Assembly (NCBI GenBank): GCA_030432565.1
Contig: JAUIGV010000019.1
Location: forward strand, 36,273 to 100,272
Length of the DNA: 64,000 bases
Source of the DNA: Verrucomicrobiia bacterium
Lineage (GTDB): Bacteria > Verrucomicrobiota > Verrucomicrobiia > Verrucomicrobiales > Akkermansiaceae
Direction: 5' to 3'
This document shows, one piece after another, positions 53,442-62,086 of this stretch; positions within the stretch are counted from its first letter, which is position 1, and each line of letters opens with the position of its first letter. The notes beneath the pieces are model-generated. The model saw nothing but the letters and a program-made list of their open reading frames with translations, searched no databases and was not told where the DNA came from. The translations under genes and the position numbers were made by a program.

Positions 53442-55244
53442 ATGGGCAAAATCCATTTCCTATTCTATGTTCTGATTATCCCCATCCTCGGAAAGGAAAA
53501 ACGCCCCCTCGACCTTCCCTCTCTTTGCGAACAAGCAGATCGTTATGAACTCCCAAAACCTCCGGGAAATTCAAAACTAGTTCTTTTCCACACCGGATCG
53601 GTAACTGGACAAAACGGCTCTTGGTCGCCAATCTACGACGCTGCCTTCTTACTGAAGAAAAATGGCGACGGAACCGGCTCGGTGATGGCAGGCTTTGCAA
53701 AAATTCAGACGGATGTAGATGATAACGAATACCCCCTGATCCTTCCATTTGACGGCACCGTAAAAAAAGCTCTGCCCAATGAGTATGTATTCCGATGCGA
53801 CACCATGAATTGCTTCGCCACCGCGATTCAGTGCGCGCGGCGTGGCAACATTGAGACAGCCGGGACATTAGCAGGACAATATCTGCGCCAAAGACTAAAG
53901 GGCGGATTCAAAACCATGGAAAATGGACGCCTTTACGATAAAAATCCTTCTCTACTCGTCGCTAGAATCACCTTTGAATACTACTATCAATATGTCCTCG
54001 AAGAAAACGCGGACCTGGAACGGGCTCTCAAGTTCATGGAGACACTCCAACGCGAATTCCCGGAACTCTTCTCAAAAGACCCGGAGAATTTCTTTGCCCA
54101 TTACCGGACTCTCTTCGTTCAAGATCTGAGACTCACCGTTGAATCCCCTGAGCCCGTGAAGGGCTCCATCGAGGACAAACTCTTCAGAATTTCAAAAGTC
54201 GACCGTTACCACGAAGAGGAGCGATATCAGGAGTTGGAAAAACAAATCCATCTCAAGGGAGTTGCAGTCATCCCGGAACTTGTCCGGCTCAGCACCTCCC
54301 GGAAACTAACCACCGTCGTCATTCATGGATTGAATAACTCTCCCGACTCCCGCGGTCGTCTTGCTCGCATCGCCACCGGTATCCTCAGCGACATGATCGG
54401 CGCCCATGACACGAGGACTTTCAGGCCTTACATCGATCCCACGAGAAAAGAATGGCTCAACAAAGTGGACCTTTCCGATGAAAAACAATTCTTCATTGAT
54501 GCCCTCTCAGAGACCACAGGCAAGGGTTCCCACAACGACGAAATTCCACTCCGAATCCTGCTCCACCGTCAACCAAAGGCAGCGATCGAGCTCGTCGATA
54601 AAGTCGTTTATTCCCAGCTGAGTGACTTTGTCTCTGCAGTCATGGAATCCAAACTTGACGACGAAGGTAAATTTCAAACTCTTCTGAAGGCATTCATACG
54701 AACAAAGGGACTCCATCTCAAAAGCTTAAGGTATCACCTGCCCCGCCTAAACTCAACGACCGTCAAAAAGCGACTTCTATCGGAAATCACCTCCCTCCCA
54801 AATGACGTCAATGGACCATACTGCAAGGCCAAGGAGACCAAGCTGAGTCTGCTCGTCATGCAATTCGATGACCTTGCCTTGTGGAGAAACCATCAGGCCA
54901 AAGTGAAAACTCTCTCCATCGGCCTTCGCATGGAATTGCTGACTCATTTGAACCACCCCGAATCTGGTGGGAAGAACCAAAAACTCCGCCTCGCCTTTCT
55001 TGCCTCATTTCTCAGCGACACCGAAGTGCGCACCATCAAACAAAACGACAAACGCTGGGAAGGCCCCCACGCCGGTTTCACCTACGACACCCTCTCCGTC
55101 CAAAACTTCGCCGCAGAAAAGATCGCCTCCATCCTCGAACTCCCGGGAGAGCCTGCCGACCATTGGACCGAAAAACAGTGGAAGCCATTCCGGCAAAAAG
55201 TTCAAACCGCTCTCTCCAAACTCACCCTCCCCGATCTCTCCTAG
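53442..55244 (+). CDS. Large protein of unknown function, probably exported
   Basis: A 600-residue protein. The first 17 residues (MGKIHFLFYVLIIPILG) could be a signal peptide. The mature part is helical with repeated Leu-rich segments in the last two thirds ('IPLRILLHRQPKAAIELVDK', 'LLKAFIRTKGLHLKSLRYHL'), compatible with HEAT or TPR-like solenoids, but I cannot assign a family. It starts 30 nt after the FtsX-like gene. Confidence 0.7.
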   Translation: MGKIHFLFYVLIIPILGKEKRPLDLPSLCEQADRYELPKPPGNSKLVLFHTGSVTGQNGSWSPIYDAAFLLKKNGDGTGSVMAGFAKIQTDVDDNEYPLILPFDGTVKKALPNEYVFRCDTMNCFATAIQCARRGNIETAGTLAGQYLRQRLKGGFKTMENGRLYDKNPSLLVARITFEYYYQYVLEENADLERALKFMETLQREFPELFSKDPENFFAHYRTLFVQDLRLTVESPEPVKGSIEDKLFRISKVDRYHEEERYQELEKQIHLKGVAVIPELVRLSTSRKLTTVVIHGLNNSPDSRGRLARIATGILSDMIGAHDTRTFRPYIDPTRKEWLNKVDLSDEKQFFIDALSETTGKGSHNDEIPLRILLHRQPKAAIELVDKVVYSQLSDFVSAVMESKLDDEGKFQTLLKAFIRTKGLHLKSLRYHLPRLNSTTVKKRLLSEITSLPNDVNGPYCKAKETKLSLLVMQFDDLALWRNHQAKVKTLSIGLRMELLTHLNHPESGGKNQKLRLAFLASFLSDTEVRTIKQNDKRWEGPHAGFTYDTLSVQNFAAEKIASILELPGEPADHWTEKQWKPFRQKVQTALSKLTLPDLS

Positions 55245-55254
55245 ACCATTCAAA

Positions 55255-55608
55255 ATGATGAACCTTTCACACGAATACAAGGCACAGATTATCCTTGGTT
55301 CCCTGCAATCTCTTATCATTCTCTTCGGATCTCTCCTCGTGGGTATTTTTTTAAAAACCCGGGGCTACGACCCCGCCGTCCATGAGCTTTCCCTGAAGTT
55401 CTCCCTCATTCGGAATTATGGGTTCCTTCTTATTCTCATCCCCTTCGCCTGGGTTTGCTTCACCATCTACTGTGAACGTTCACACTCCAACCGCTTCACA
55501 AAACGGACCACCATCATCACTGGAATCGCCCTCCTTGCCGTGATTTGCTTTTACTGCCTGGTAAGCGTAGTCCAAGCAATTATCGCAACTCGAATTATTA
55601 CCAATTAG
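55255..55608 (+). CDS. Small membrane protein, unknown
   Basis: A 117-residue protein with three hydrophobic segments ('IILGSLQSLIILFGSLLVGI', 'IRNYGFLLILIPFAWVCFTI', 'GIALLAVICFYCLVSVVQA'). Start at the ATG 55255 or 55258, 10 nt after the previous stop. It is in frame with a longer open frame that begins inside the upstream gene, which I regard as accidental. It ends the plus-strand run, converging with modC. Confidence 0.68.
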   Translation: MMNLSHEYKAQIILGSLQSLIILFGSLLVGIFLKTRGYDPAVHELSLKFSLIRNYGFLLILIPFAWVCFTIYCERSHSNRFTKRTTIITGIALLAVICFYCLVSVVQAIIATRIITN

Positions 55609-55656
55609 CGTCCGAGAACCGGCACTCTGCTTTTCCCAACAAGCCCCTCCGTCACT

Positions 55657-56289
55657 TCACTCCATCACCACCACGCGATCCGCGATCGCTTCCGCCTCTT
55701 TTTTTGAGTGGGTGACATGCAAAGCCGTCACCCCTTCCCTCTCGATCATTTTTCGAATCACGCCAAGCACCTCTTCGTGACGTGCCTCGTCCAAGCCCGT
55801 TAAAGCCTCATCCAGACAAAGCAAGCGGGGCCTCAGCGCGAGCGCCCGCCCCAGTGCCACCCGGCGGGCCTCCCCGCCCGAAAGCTTGCCGGGGGAACGT
55901 TCCAAAAGATTCTCCAGGCCGAGATCTCCCGCCAACCCCTCCACTCGCTGCTTGATCTCGACAGAGCTCCAACCATGAAGCCTCGGGCCAAACTCCAGCT
56001 GTTCTCGTACTTTCAATGAAGGAAAAAGAGCCACATCCTGCGGGACCAAACCGATGCCCCGCGCACCCGGTGGCAACCCCGTCACCTCATCTCCGCCCAA
56101 AATAATCCGTCCGCCGGACGGCCCTCGACGCAATCCGCAAACCGTCTCCAGAAGAGTCGTCTTTCCGCAACCGCTCGGTCCCATCAGGGCAACGCATTCG
56201 CCCTCGGCAATCTCGAGCGAAAACGGAGGGAGAACGAATTGCCCGGCCTGCACCGTCACTTCCTCCAAAACCAACATCGCTTTCTTCAA
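55657..56289 (-). CDS. modC: Molybdate-type ABC transporter ATP-binding protein
   Basis: A 210-residue ATPase. Walker A is 'GPSGCGKTT', the signature is 'KLSGGEARRVALGRAL', Walker B is 'LLCLDEALTGLD', and 'HVTHSKKEAEAIAD' is the H-loop. It lacks the C-terminal TOBE/MopI domain of classic ModC, being about 140 residues shorter. The start overlaps the modB stop (ATGA). Sulfate, tungstate or molybdate are possible cargoes given the binding protein. Confidence 0.88.
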   Translation of the reverse strand: MKKAMLVLEEVTVQAGQFVLPPFSLEIAEGECVALMGPSGCGKTTLLETVCGLRRGPSGGRIILGGDEVTGLPPGARGIGLVPQDVALFPSLKVREQLEFGPRLHGWSSVEIKQRVEGLAGDLGLENLLERSPGKLSGGEARRVALGRALALRPRLLCLDEALTGLDEARHEEVLGVIRKMIEREGVTALHVTHSKKEAEAIADRVVVME

Positions 56290-57272
56290 ACCGCCCCCCC
56301 TCTCCCTGCCAGAAATCTCACCACCAAGAGCGTCGAAACAGCCAACAAAATCATCAGCAATGAAAGCGCCGCCGCCCCCGGCAAATTTCCAATATTAATC
56401 TCCAAAAAGACCGAGGTCGCCAAGACCTCGGTGCGCCCTCGCGTCGCTCCCGCAAAAATCAAAATCGGCCCAAACTCTCCCAACGCCCGCGCCCACGCCA
56501 TCGTCCCCGCCGCCACCATCCCCTTCCCGGCCAATGGCAGAACGACGCGCATGAAAGCCTGCCCTCGATTGCACCCCAGCGTCATCGCCACGTCCTCGTA
56601 GCGCGGGCTGATTTGATCAAAAGTCGTTCGCATCGTCCTCACCGCAAAGGCCGCCGCCACCGGAAACTGCGCCAGCACCACTCCCAACGGATGAAAGGTC
56701 ATCGGCAGACCCACCTCGCTCACGACCTCCTCCAATGAATGATCGCTCCCGCTAAACGCCCAGGCGATAAGTCCAAAAACAATCGCTCCCCCCGTAAAAA
56801 ACCGAGGCACGATTCCATCCCCGCTTCGCCCAAAACCCCAACCCGCCGCCGCCAACGCTCCTCCCGCCAAAATCCAACAGGAGGCCGATGGTGAAATCCG
56901 GTTAAACAAAATTAACAGGCTTAAGCCTACAATCAGAGGCGGCAACAAGATCGGAATGTCCAGGAGAGTATCGATCAGAGCTCTCCCCCGGAAACGATAC
57001 CGCGATAAAAGATAACCCACCGGAACTGAAACCAAAACCGAGAGAATCGCAGTCGCGGTACACGTCACAAAAGTCAACTTGATCGAATGCTGAATATTGG
57101 GATCCTTTAAAACCTCTCCAGCTTGACGCCATGAGACCGTCAGGACATTCGCACCCACCAGCAAAAGTAAAAGTCCGAGGTAGGCAGCTACCACAAACAC
57201 CAGAAATAGAAGAAAAGGCCACTCCGGCCTCACCCTCCATATCTTTGCTTGATCGCCACCTTCCCTAACCAT
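56286..57272 (-). CDS. modB: Molybdate-type ABC transporter permease
   Basis: A 328-residue permease with six or more membrane helices. The EAA loop is present ('MTLGCNRGQAFMRVVLPL', 'AWARALGEFGPIL'), and the N-terminal half has 'IPILLPPLIVGLSLLILF'. It carries an extra roughly 60-residue, Gly-rich hydrophobic insert ('WILAGGALAAAGWGFG') compared with 220-residue ModB proteins. The start is taken at the ATG 57272; a GTG precedes it. It follows the ModA-like gene by 9 nt and overlaps modC. Confidence 0.88.
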   Translation of the reverse strand: MVREGGDQAKIWRVRPEWPFLLFLVFVVAAYLGLLLLLVGANVLTVSWRQAGEVLKDPNIQHSIKLTFVTCTATAILSVLVSVPVGYLLSRYRFRGRALIDTLLDIPILLPPLIVGLSLLILFNRISPSASCWILAGGALAAAGWGFGRSGDGIVPRFFTGGAIVFGLIAWAFSGSDHSLEEVVSEVGLPMTFHPLGVVLAQFPVAAAFAVRTMRTTFDQISPRYEDVAMTLGCNRGQAFMRVVLPLAGKGMVAAGTMAWARALGEFGPILIFAGATRGRTEVLATSVFLEINIGNLPGAAALSLLMILLAVSTLLVVRFLAGRGGAV

Positions 57273-57281
57273 CACCCAAAT

Positions 57282-58769
57282 TTAGCGCTCAAGCCTCCAC
57301 TGAAAACCCAATTCCTCAAATCTCCCCCTGGCTTTTCCGTCGGTAAGGAATTCCCCCAGCCGCTTCATTAATTCAGGATAAGGGGTTTCTTTTCCAACCG
57401 CAAACGGCTGCTCGGCAAACGCCAAATCATCATTCAATTCCACAATTTCATGTTCCTCCAGGGTGACAGGACTCGCCAGGGCATTGCTCCGATAAATCAA
57501 AGCCGCGTCAAGGGAGCGGGCCTGCATCGCTGAGACAAGGTCATCTCCCTTCGCAACCTTCACTGAGACCCTGCCTTCCAATATCCCGGTCAAACCGCGT
57601 CTCTCGAGCATGATTTGCGTCAACTCTCCCAACGCACTTTTCTCACCATCACAGATCCCGAGTTTCACCCCCTCCCTGCCCAAATCAGCCAATCCGCGGA
57701 GCTCCAGCGGATTCCCCTTTCGGACCAAAAGCACGATCTCATTACCGGTCATGACCTGGCCTGCAAAAAAGCGATCCTGCACCATCGTCAGAAATTTGGT
57801 ATCGCACGCAAAATACCCTGCCGGATTCGCCCCGGCCTCCATCTGAGCCACCAAGGTTCCGCACCCCTCAAAGACGGTATTCACCCGGCACCCTTCACGG
57901 GCTTCAAACTCACGGATGCGCCCCTGTATCGCCGGCCTGAGCATCGAGCCCGAAAACAGAGTCACCTCGGGCACCTCCGACCACGCATCACCCTCATCCG
58001 GAACCACAAAGCCCAAGTCCGAAAAAATCTTCCTTCCCCGGTCTCGTGCAGTGACAAAGCGGGCAAAGTGCAACGCCCTCGTCGCATCTTTGCACGAAGT
58101 CAGCACTCCAATTGATGCCCGCTTCGCCCTCTTGGAAAACTCGGGAACCGCGATCCATTCCACCTCGGCGAAGTTTCCCGCCACCGCATCCCAGGCGAGA
58201 GAAACATCCACTGCACCAGTCGCCACGTCCTCGACGATGGCATTCACCGTCGGTTTGGTCACCACCACGTTGGGGGTCACTTTATCAAGCAAACCTTCCA
58301 TCTCCAAGACCTTCCAGGTGAACTTGCCCACCGATGCCGACTTCTCCGCCAGGGAGATTTTCAAACCTTCCTGTCCCAAATCCGAGAGCTCTTGCAATCC
58401 TTTCGGATTTCCCTTCGGAACCACCAGGCCCGCCGTCAATCTTGCCACCGGAATCGCCTCCTTCATCAATCCCTTCTCTCTCGCAGAATCGATATAACTC
58501 TGATCCGCCGGCAAATAAAGATCCCCACCCGCAACTTCGAGCTGGCTGGCCAAAGCCCCTGAACCACCGAACTGGAGATTCACCTTCACCCCAAACTCCT
58601 CCTCATATTGACCGGCAATTTTACTCATGGGCTTTCGCAATCCCGCCGCGCAATGGACAAGTAAATCCTCTTTACCCGGCTCATTGACACCATCGCCCTT
58701 TCTCAACCACCAGAGGGCACCTCCAAGCAGGACCACGAGAATTGCGATGACAAGAGCAGGTCGTTTCAT
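57282..58769 (-). CDS. Tandem double-domain ModA-like substrate-binding protein
   Basis: A 495-residue protein containing two complete ModA-type periplasmic binding domains in one chain. An N-terminal membrane segment (5-22) is followed by domain 1 (34-256; 'LLVHCAAGLRKPMSKIAGQY', 'NLQFGGSGALASQLE', 'LVVPKGNPKGLQELSDLG') and domain 2 (266-495; 'VTLFSGSMLRPAIQGRIREF', 'TVFEGCGTLVAQMEAGANP', 'LLVRKGNPLELRGLADLG'). Single ModA proteins are about 250 residues. Domain 1 lacks a clear lipobox, so it is probably anchored by the N-terminal helix. The ATGA overlap with the upstream ThiF-type gene and 9-nt gap to modB put it in one operon. Oxyanion specificity (molybdate, tungstate, sulfate) is not certain. 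Confidence 0.9.
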   Translation of the reverse strand: MKRPALVIAILVVLLGGALWWLRKGDGVNEPGKEDLLVHCAAGLRKPMSKIAGQYEEEFGVKVNLQFGGSGALASQLEVAGGDLYLPADQSYIDSAREKGLMKEAIPVARLTAGLVVPKGNPKGLQELSDLGQEGLKISLAEKSASVGKFTWKVLEMEGLLDKVTPNVVVTKPTVNAIVEDVATGAVDVSLAWDAVAGNFAEVEWIAVPEFSKRAKRASIGVLTSCKDATRALHFARFVTARDRGRKIFSDLGFVVPDEGDAWSEVPEVTLFSGSMLRPAIQGRIREFEAREGCRVNTVFEGCGTLVAQMEAGANPAGYFACDTKFLTMVQDRFFAGQVMTGNEIVLLVRKGNPLELRGLADLGREGVKLGICDGEKSALGELTQIMLERRGLTGILEGRVSVKVAKGDDLVSAMQARSLDAALIYRSNALASPVTLEEHEIVELNDDLAFAEQPFAVGKETPYPELMKRLGEFLTDGKARGRFEELGFQWRLER

Positions 58770-59500
58770 ATCTTGATCCTTGAACAGTGATCACAAGCCG
58801 AATCCCTGACAAGGCGCACTTTCTTCATCCGCATCCGCTGCGCATCAATATGAATCATCTGATCCAACGCTGGATTGGAAAAGCGGGTCAAAAGCTTGAT
58901 CCCTTCCAAAACCGCAATCTGGGCCACCATTGCCGAGACCGCTCCAATCACCGGAAACCGCCTTTTCCAGTATGCCGGTGGCTCCTTCACCAAACACCCA
59001 AGGCAAGTCGATTTGCCCGGATCCACCGCCAAGACATGCCCTTCCATCGAGCACATCGCACCGTCGACAAACAACTTCCCCTGCCTCATCGACTCGCGAT
59101 TCATCAAAAGACGTTCTTCGAAAAGAGGGGCACACGAAAAGACGATATCCGCCCGCTCCACAAGCCCGACAACATTCTCCTCCGAAATATTCTCGCCCAC
59201 TGATTCGATTTTCAGGTCCCGGTTGAACCGCCTCAAAGTCTCCGCAGCCTGGTCGTGCCGCTCACTCCCCAAACCTTCGTGAGTCATCAGAATCTGACGG
59301 TTCAAATCATCCGCTCTCAGTTCGCCCCCGTGCGCCAAAATAATCCGCCCCACTCCCGCCGCTGCGAGCGACAAGGCCAGCGGTCCCCCGAGCCCGCCCA
59401 CCCGCGAAACCAAAGCAGAAGCATTCTTGAGTTTCTCCTGGGCCTCCCTGCCAAAGCCTGGAACGTCCTCCTGCCAGGTATAATAATCCTCGTACTTCAC
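58766..59500 (-). CDS. ThiF/MoeB/HesA family E1-like adenylyltransferase
   Basis: A 244-residue protein of the E1-like family. The nucleotide-binding loop is altered ('VSRVGGLGGPLALSLAAAGV' where GxGGLG is usual), then 'DLNRQILMTHEGLG' (the DxxNxxRQ-like segment). 'GAMCSMEGHV' and two Cys pairs, 'CLGC' and 'CDHC', fit the zinc site of MoeB or ThiF. Typical roles are adenylation of MoaD or ThiS for molybdenum cofactor or thiamine. Placement with a modA-modB-modC set supports the MoeB side. ATGA overlaps join it to both neighbours. Confidence 0.85.
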   Translation of the reverse strand: MKYEDYYTWQEDVPGFGREAQEKLKNASALVSRVGGLGGPLALSLAAAGVGRIILAHGGELRADDLNRQILMTHEGLGSERHDQAAETLRRFNRDLKIESVGENISEENVVGLVERADIVFSCAPLFEERLLMNRESMRQGKLFVDGAMCSMEGHVLAVDPGKSTCLGCLVKEPPAYWKRRFPVIGAVSAMVAQIAVLEGIKLLTRFSNPALDQMIHIDAQRMRMKKVRLVRDSACDHCSRIKI

Positions 59501-60162
59501 GACCGAATCCTTCCTTCCTCCAAAGTCAGCACCCGATCTGCTTTTTCGAGAACACGTGGATCATGGGTCACCACCAGCACCGAGCCTCCGTCTTCAACAA
59601 ATTGACGCAGCCCGTTAACAACCGCTTCCGCGCTCACATCATCGAGATTCCCCGTCGGTTCATCGGCCAATACCAGTGTGGGTCGATGAACCAGAGCCCG
59701 GGCCAAACCCACCCGTTGTTGCTCTCCGGCACTCAACTGCCCCGGAACATGACTCGCTCTTCCTTCTAGCCCCAAAGAAGTGATCAATTGCGTCGCCCAA
59801 TCGTCATCTCCCCCCGCTGCGAGAATATTGGCGCGAATATCGAGGTAAGGAATCAACCTGGCATCTTGAAACACCAATCCAATCACCTCTTTGCGAAAGC
59901 GTGTTTTCCCGGCCCCGCTCAGCTTCGAGACCTCGGCCCCGGCAACCTGAATCGCCCCCTCATCCGGCGTCAACAGACCGGCCACCAGATAGAGGAGAGT
60001 CGATTTCCCCGCCCCACTTGGACCACGCAGTGCAACAAATTCGCCTTCGCCAATGGCAAGCGAAACACCATCAAGAGCAACCACCTTTTCATAGGATTTC
60101 GACAAACCCTGCAAGAGAAGCACCGGGGGCCCCTTCACATTCGGTTGTTTCTCTTCACTCAC
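59497..60162 (-). CDS. LolD/MacB-type ABC transporter ATP-binding protein
   Basis: A 221-residue ATPase. Walker A is 'GPSGAGKST', signature 'QLSAGEQQRVGLARAL', Walker B 'LVLADEPTGNLD' and 'VVTHDPRVLEKAD'. The DEPTGNLD sequence is typical of the LolD/MacB/FtsE subclass, which pairs with FtsX-like permeases rather than ModB. An orphan FtsX-like permease lies at 52200-53411. The GTG at 60162 is preferred; the ATG at 60258 would extend into the neighbouring gene. It is the first gene of the five-gene operon and overlaps the ThiF-type gene. Confidence 0.85.
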   Translation of the reverse strand: MSEEKQPNVKGPPVLLLQGLSKSYEKVVALDGVSLAIGEGEFVALRGPSGAGKSTLLYLVAGLLTPDEGAIQVAGAEVSKLSGAGKTRFRKEVIGLVFQDARLIPYLDIRANILAAGGDDDWATQLITSLGLEGRASHVPGQLSAGEQQRVGLARALVHRPTLVLADEPTGNLDDVSAEAVVNGLRQFVEDGGSVLVVTHDPRVLEKADRVLTLEEGRIRS

Positions 60163-60221
60163 GGCAGACCAAACTCCTATTTTCTTCAGAATGACCCAAG
60201 AGAAAGATGCAAAAATTTCTC

Positions 60222-62006
60222 CTAACGCTCCAAACCCGGATCGAGCCAAAGCCCCCAATCGGAGCCGGTCCCATCATTGGTGGGATCAACCACTAACTCC
60301 AAAGTCTTCACACCCGAAACGTCAACCGAGTAATTGGCCAAGCCACCGCCCTTGATCACTTTGGACTTCCAGAGGGTCTTCCCATCACCTTTGATCTCAA
60401 ACCGGACCGAACCACGCTTTCCGGCAGCCATTCCCGCTTTTCCGCGAAACATTTTCCACTCCTCCCCCAGGTCGTAGCGATGATTGGCCGGGGCATGGCC
60501 ATAGATCCCGGTTGTAAAGATCTCACCACCTGCTTCCAAAAGGAATGGAGGTTCTGGTAGAAAATTATAGGCAGGCCGTCCCCAACCCACCTTGGCCGCA
60601 GATGCCTGGAATTCAGTCAGGGCCACCGAGGTCTGCTTCCCGTCGGCTTGAGCAGGTGATTTTGTCGCCTTTCGACCGCGCTCTAGAATTTTTTCGGCGA
60701 GCTCCTGCATCTTGCCTTGCGGAAATTGTCGTGCTTCGGCCACCGCTGCTTCCCGATCTCCATTCCGAAGCGCTTCGATAAACGGAGCCATCGCCAAACG
60801 AATTTGAAAGGTTCCCAGATCCGGAGTCCCGTCGCGCCCCACCGAGTAGGGATACTTAAACTTCGTCTGCGACATCCAGCCTCCCGTGGAACCATTCACA
60901 TGCAGCGGAATCAAGCGCAACTCGCCCGGCTTTCCGGGAGGAAGCGCATCGCAGGAAAGACTGAAATTCCCTTCCGCATCCGGAACCGCAGTTGCTGTAG
61001 TGGCATTATAATCACCTCCACCATCCGGATCGAAATATGCCACCACTGCATAGGCAGGAGGATTGGCCTCCAGCTTCCCTGAAACTCGGATCGCCTTCCC
61101 TTTTGACGTGATCTTCAACTCCTCGATCCTCGAGTTGACCGGCAAATTCATCCCTTTGACCGAACCCGAAAACTGGGGGTGCGAAGCCAATCTCAAGGCA
61201 TGCGCCAGCGTCAAAAAAGATCCCTTCCCCTCTCCTCGCAATTCATCGCCATAACTCCGGTTGCCCGAGCCCATCAGGGCCGTCCCCCGCAGTGCTTCAT
61301 CCGGCCGCTCCTTGCAATGAGGAAGCCCCAAGGCATGACCGAGTTCGTGGGCGATACCGCCAATGAAGATCGAATTGTGCTTCCCCAACGAAATTCGGCC
61401 ATATTGCCCATCCCGCATCATCGGCTCCTTCTTTGCCAAATTCAGAACATCCAACTCGGGCGAATCCAATTGCCAGGCCGTTCCCCCTTGAAAGGTGCCT
61501 CCGGCATAATAGGGCGACTTGTGGGTGAAAATCAGCTTGTCACCATCCCAATTCGCCAGATTACAAAAGATCACGAGAGTCTCCTTGCCGCCATCGATCC
61601 CTTTCTTCTTCAAAACCGGCAGGCACTCACTCTTGATCTCGTTTCCCGAGGACATTCCGTAGTCAGCCTCTGGCTTGAGGCCCTCGATGAGGTGAATCTT
61701 AAGCTTTTTGCCTTCCATCGGAAGATTGATTGACCTGGGCCCGAACCCCAGCCTCTCCATTTCCTTCGCATAAAAATCCCGGATATGCGTCATGATCCGC
61801 GTCAGTCTCTCCTCATACTTGGCCGGAGTCGGCCGACCTTTGGGAGTCCAGAGAACAAAGTGCAGGGTCCTCTCCTCTTTCCTCGCATTCTGCTCATGCC
61901 ACCCATCAAGAATCTTGAGAGCCGCCGCTGCTTTTTCAGGTTCGCCCGGAACCTGCCCGTGAACCAGCGCCATCGAAAATGTCAGAATTGCTGCAAATCG
62001 CATCAT
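60222..62006 (-). CDS. Secreted zinc metalloprotease (metzincin-like) with NPCBM-type C-terminus
   Basis: A 594-residue protein with a signal peptide (MMRFAAILTFSMALVHG). The catalytic motif is 'HELGHALGLPH' (HExxHxxGxxH). 'LMGSGNRSYGD' may supply the Met-turn. A beta domain follows at about 290-400. The last 130 residues resemble an NPCBM carbohydrate-binding module ('GIYGHAPANHRYDL', 'GSVRFEIKGDGKTLWKS', 'TLELVVDPTNDGTGSDWG'). It probably degrades glycoproteins or acts on glycan-bound protein outside the cell. The ATG at 62006 is chosen; a longer frame upstream lacks a signal peptide. Confidence 0.85.
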   Translation of the reverse strand: MMRFAAILTFSMALVHGQVPGEPEKAAAALKILDGWHEQNARKEERTLHFVLWTPKGRPTPAKYEERLTRIMTHIRDFYAKEMERLGFGPRSINLPMEGKKLKIHLIEGLKPEADYGMSSGNEIKSECLPVLKKKGIDGGKETLVIFCNLANWDGDKLIFTHKSPYYAGGTFQGGTAWQLDSPELDVLNLAKKEPMMRDGQYGRISLGKHNSIFIGGIAHELGHALGLPHCKERPDEALRGTALMGSGNRSYGDELRGEGKGSFLTLAHALRLASHPQFSGSVKGMNLPVNSRIEELKITSKGKAIRVSGKLEANPPAYAVVAYFDPDGGGDYNATTATAVPDAEGNFSLSCDALPPGKPGELRLIPLHVNGSTGGWMSQTKFKYPYSVGRDGTPDLGTFQIRLAMAPFIEALRNGDREAAVAEARQFPQGKMQELAEKILERGRKATKSPAQADGKQTSVALTEFQASAAKVGWGRPAYNFLPEPPFLLEAGGEIFTTGIYGHAPANHRYDLGEEWKMFRGKAGMAAGKRGSVRFEIKGDGKTLWKSKVIKGGGLANYSVDVSGVKTLELVVDPTNDGTGSDWGLWLDPGLER

Positions 62007-62086
62007 GCCGTCTGATACGCACCCACCTCTCATAGCTTTCCCTCCAGGCTTTGCTTTTCGACACAATCTCGCAAACTTTCGTCCAG

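Noticed and set aside
54967..55254. In-frame upstream extension of the small membrane protein at 55255
   Set aside because: The extension lies entirely inside the preceding 600-codon gene and has shadow-like composition; the ATG at 55255 starts the hydrophobic protein.
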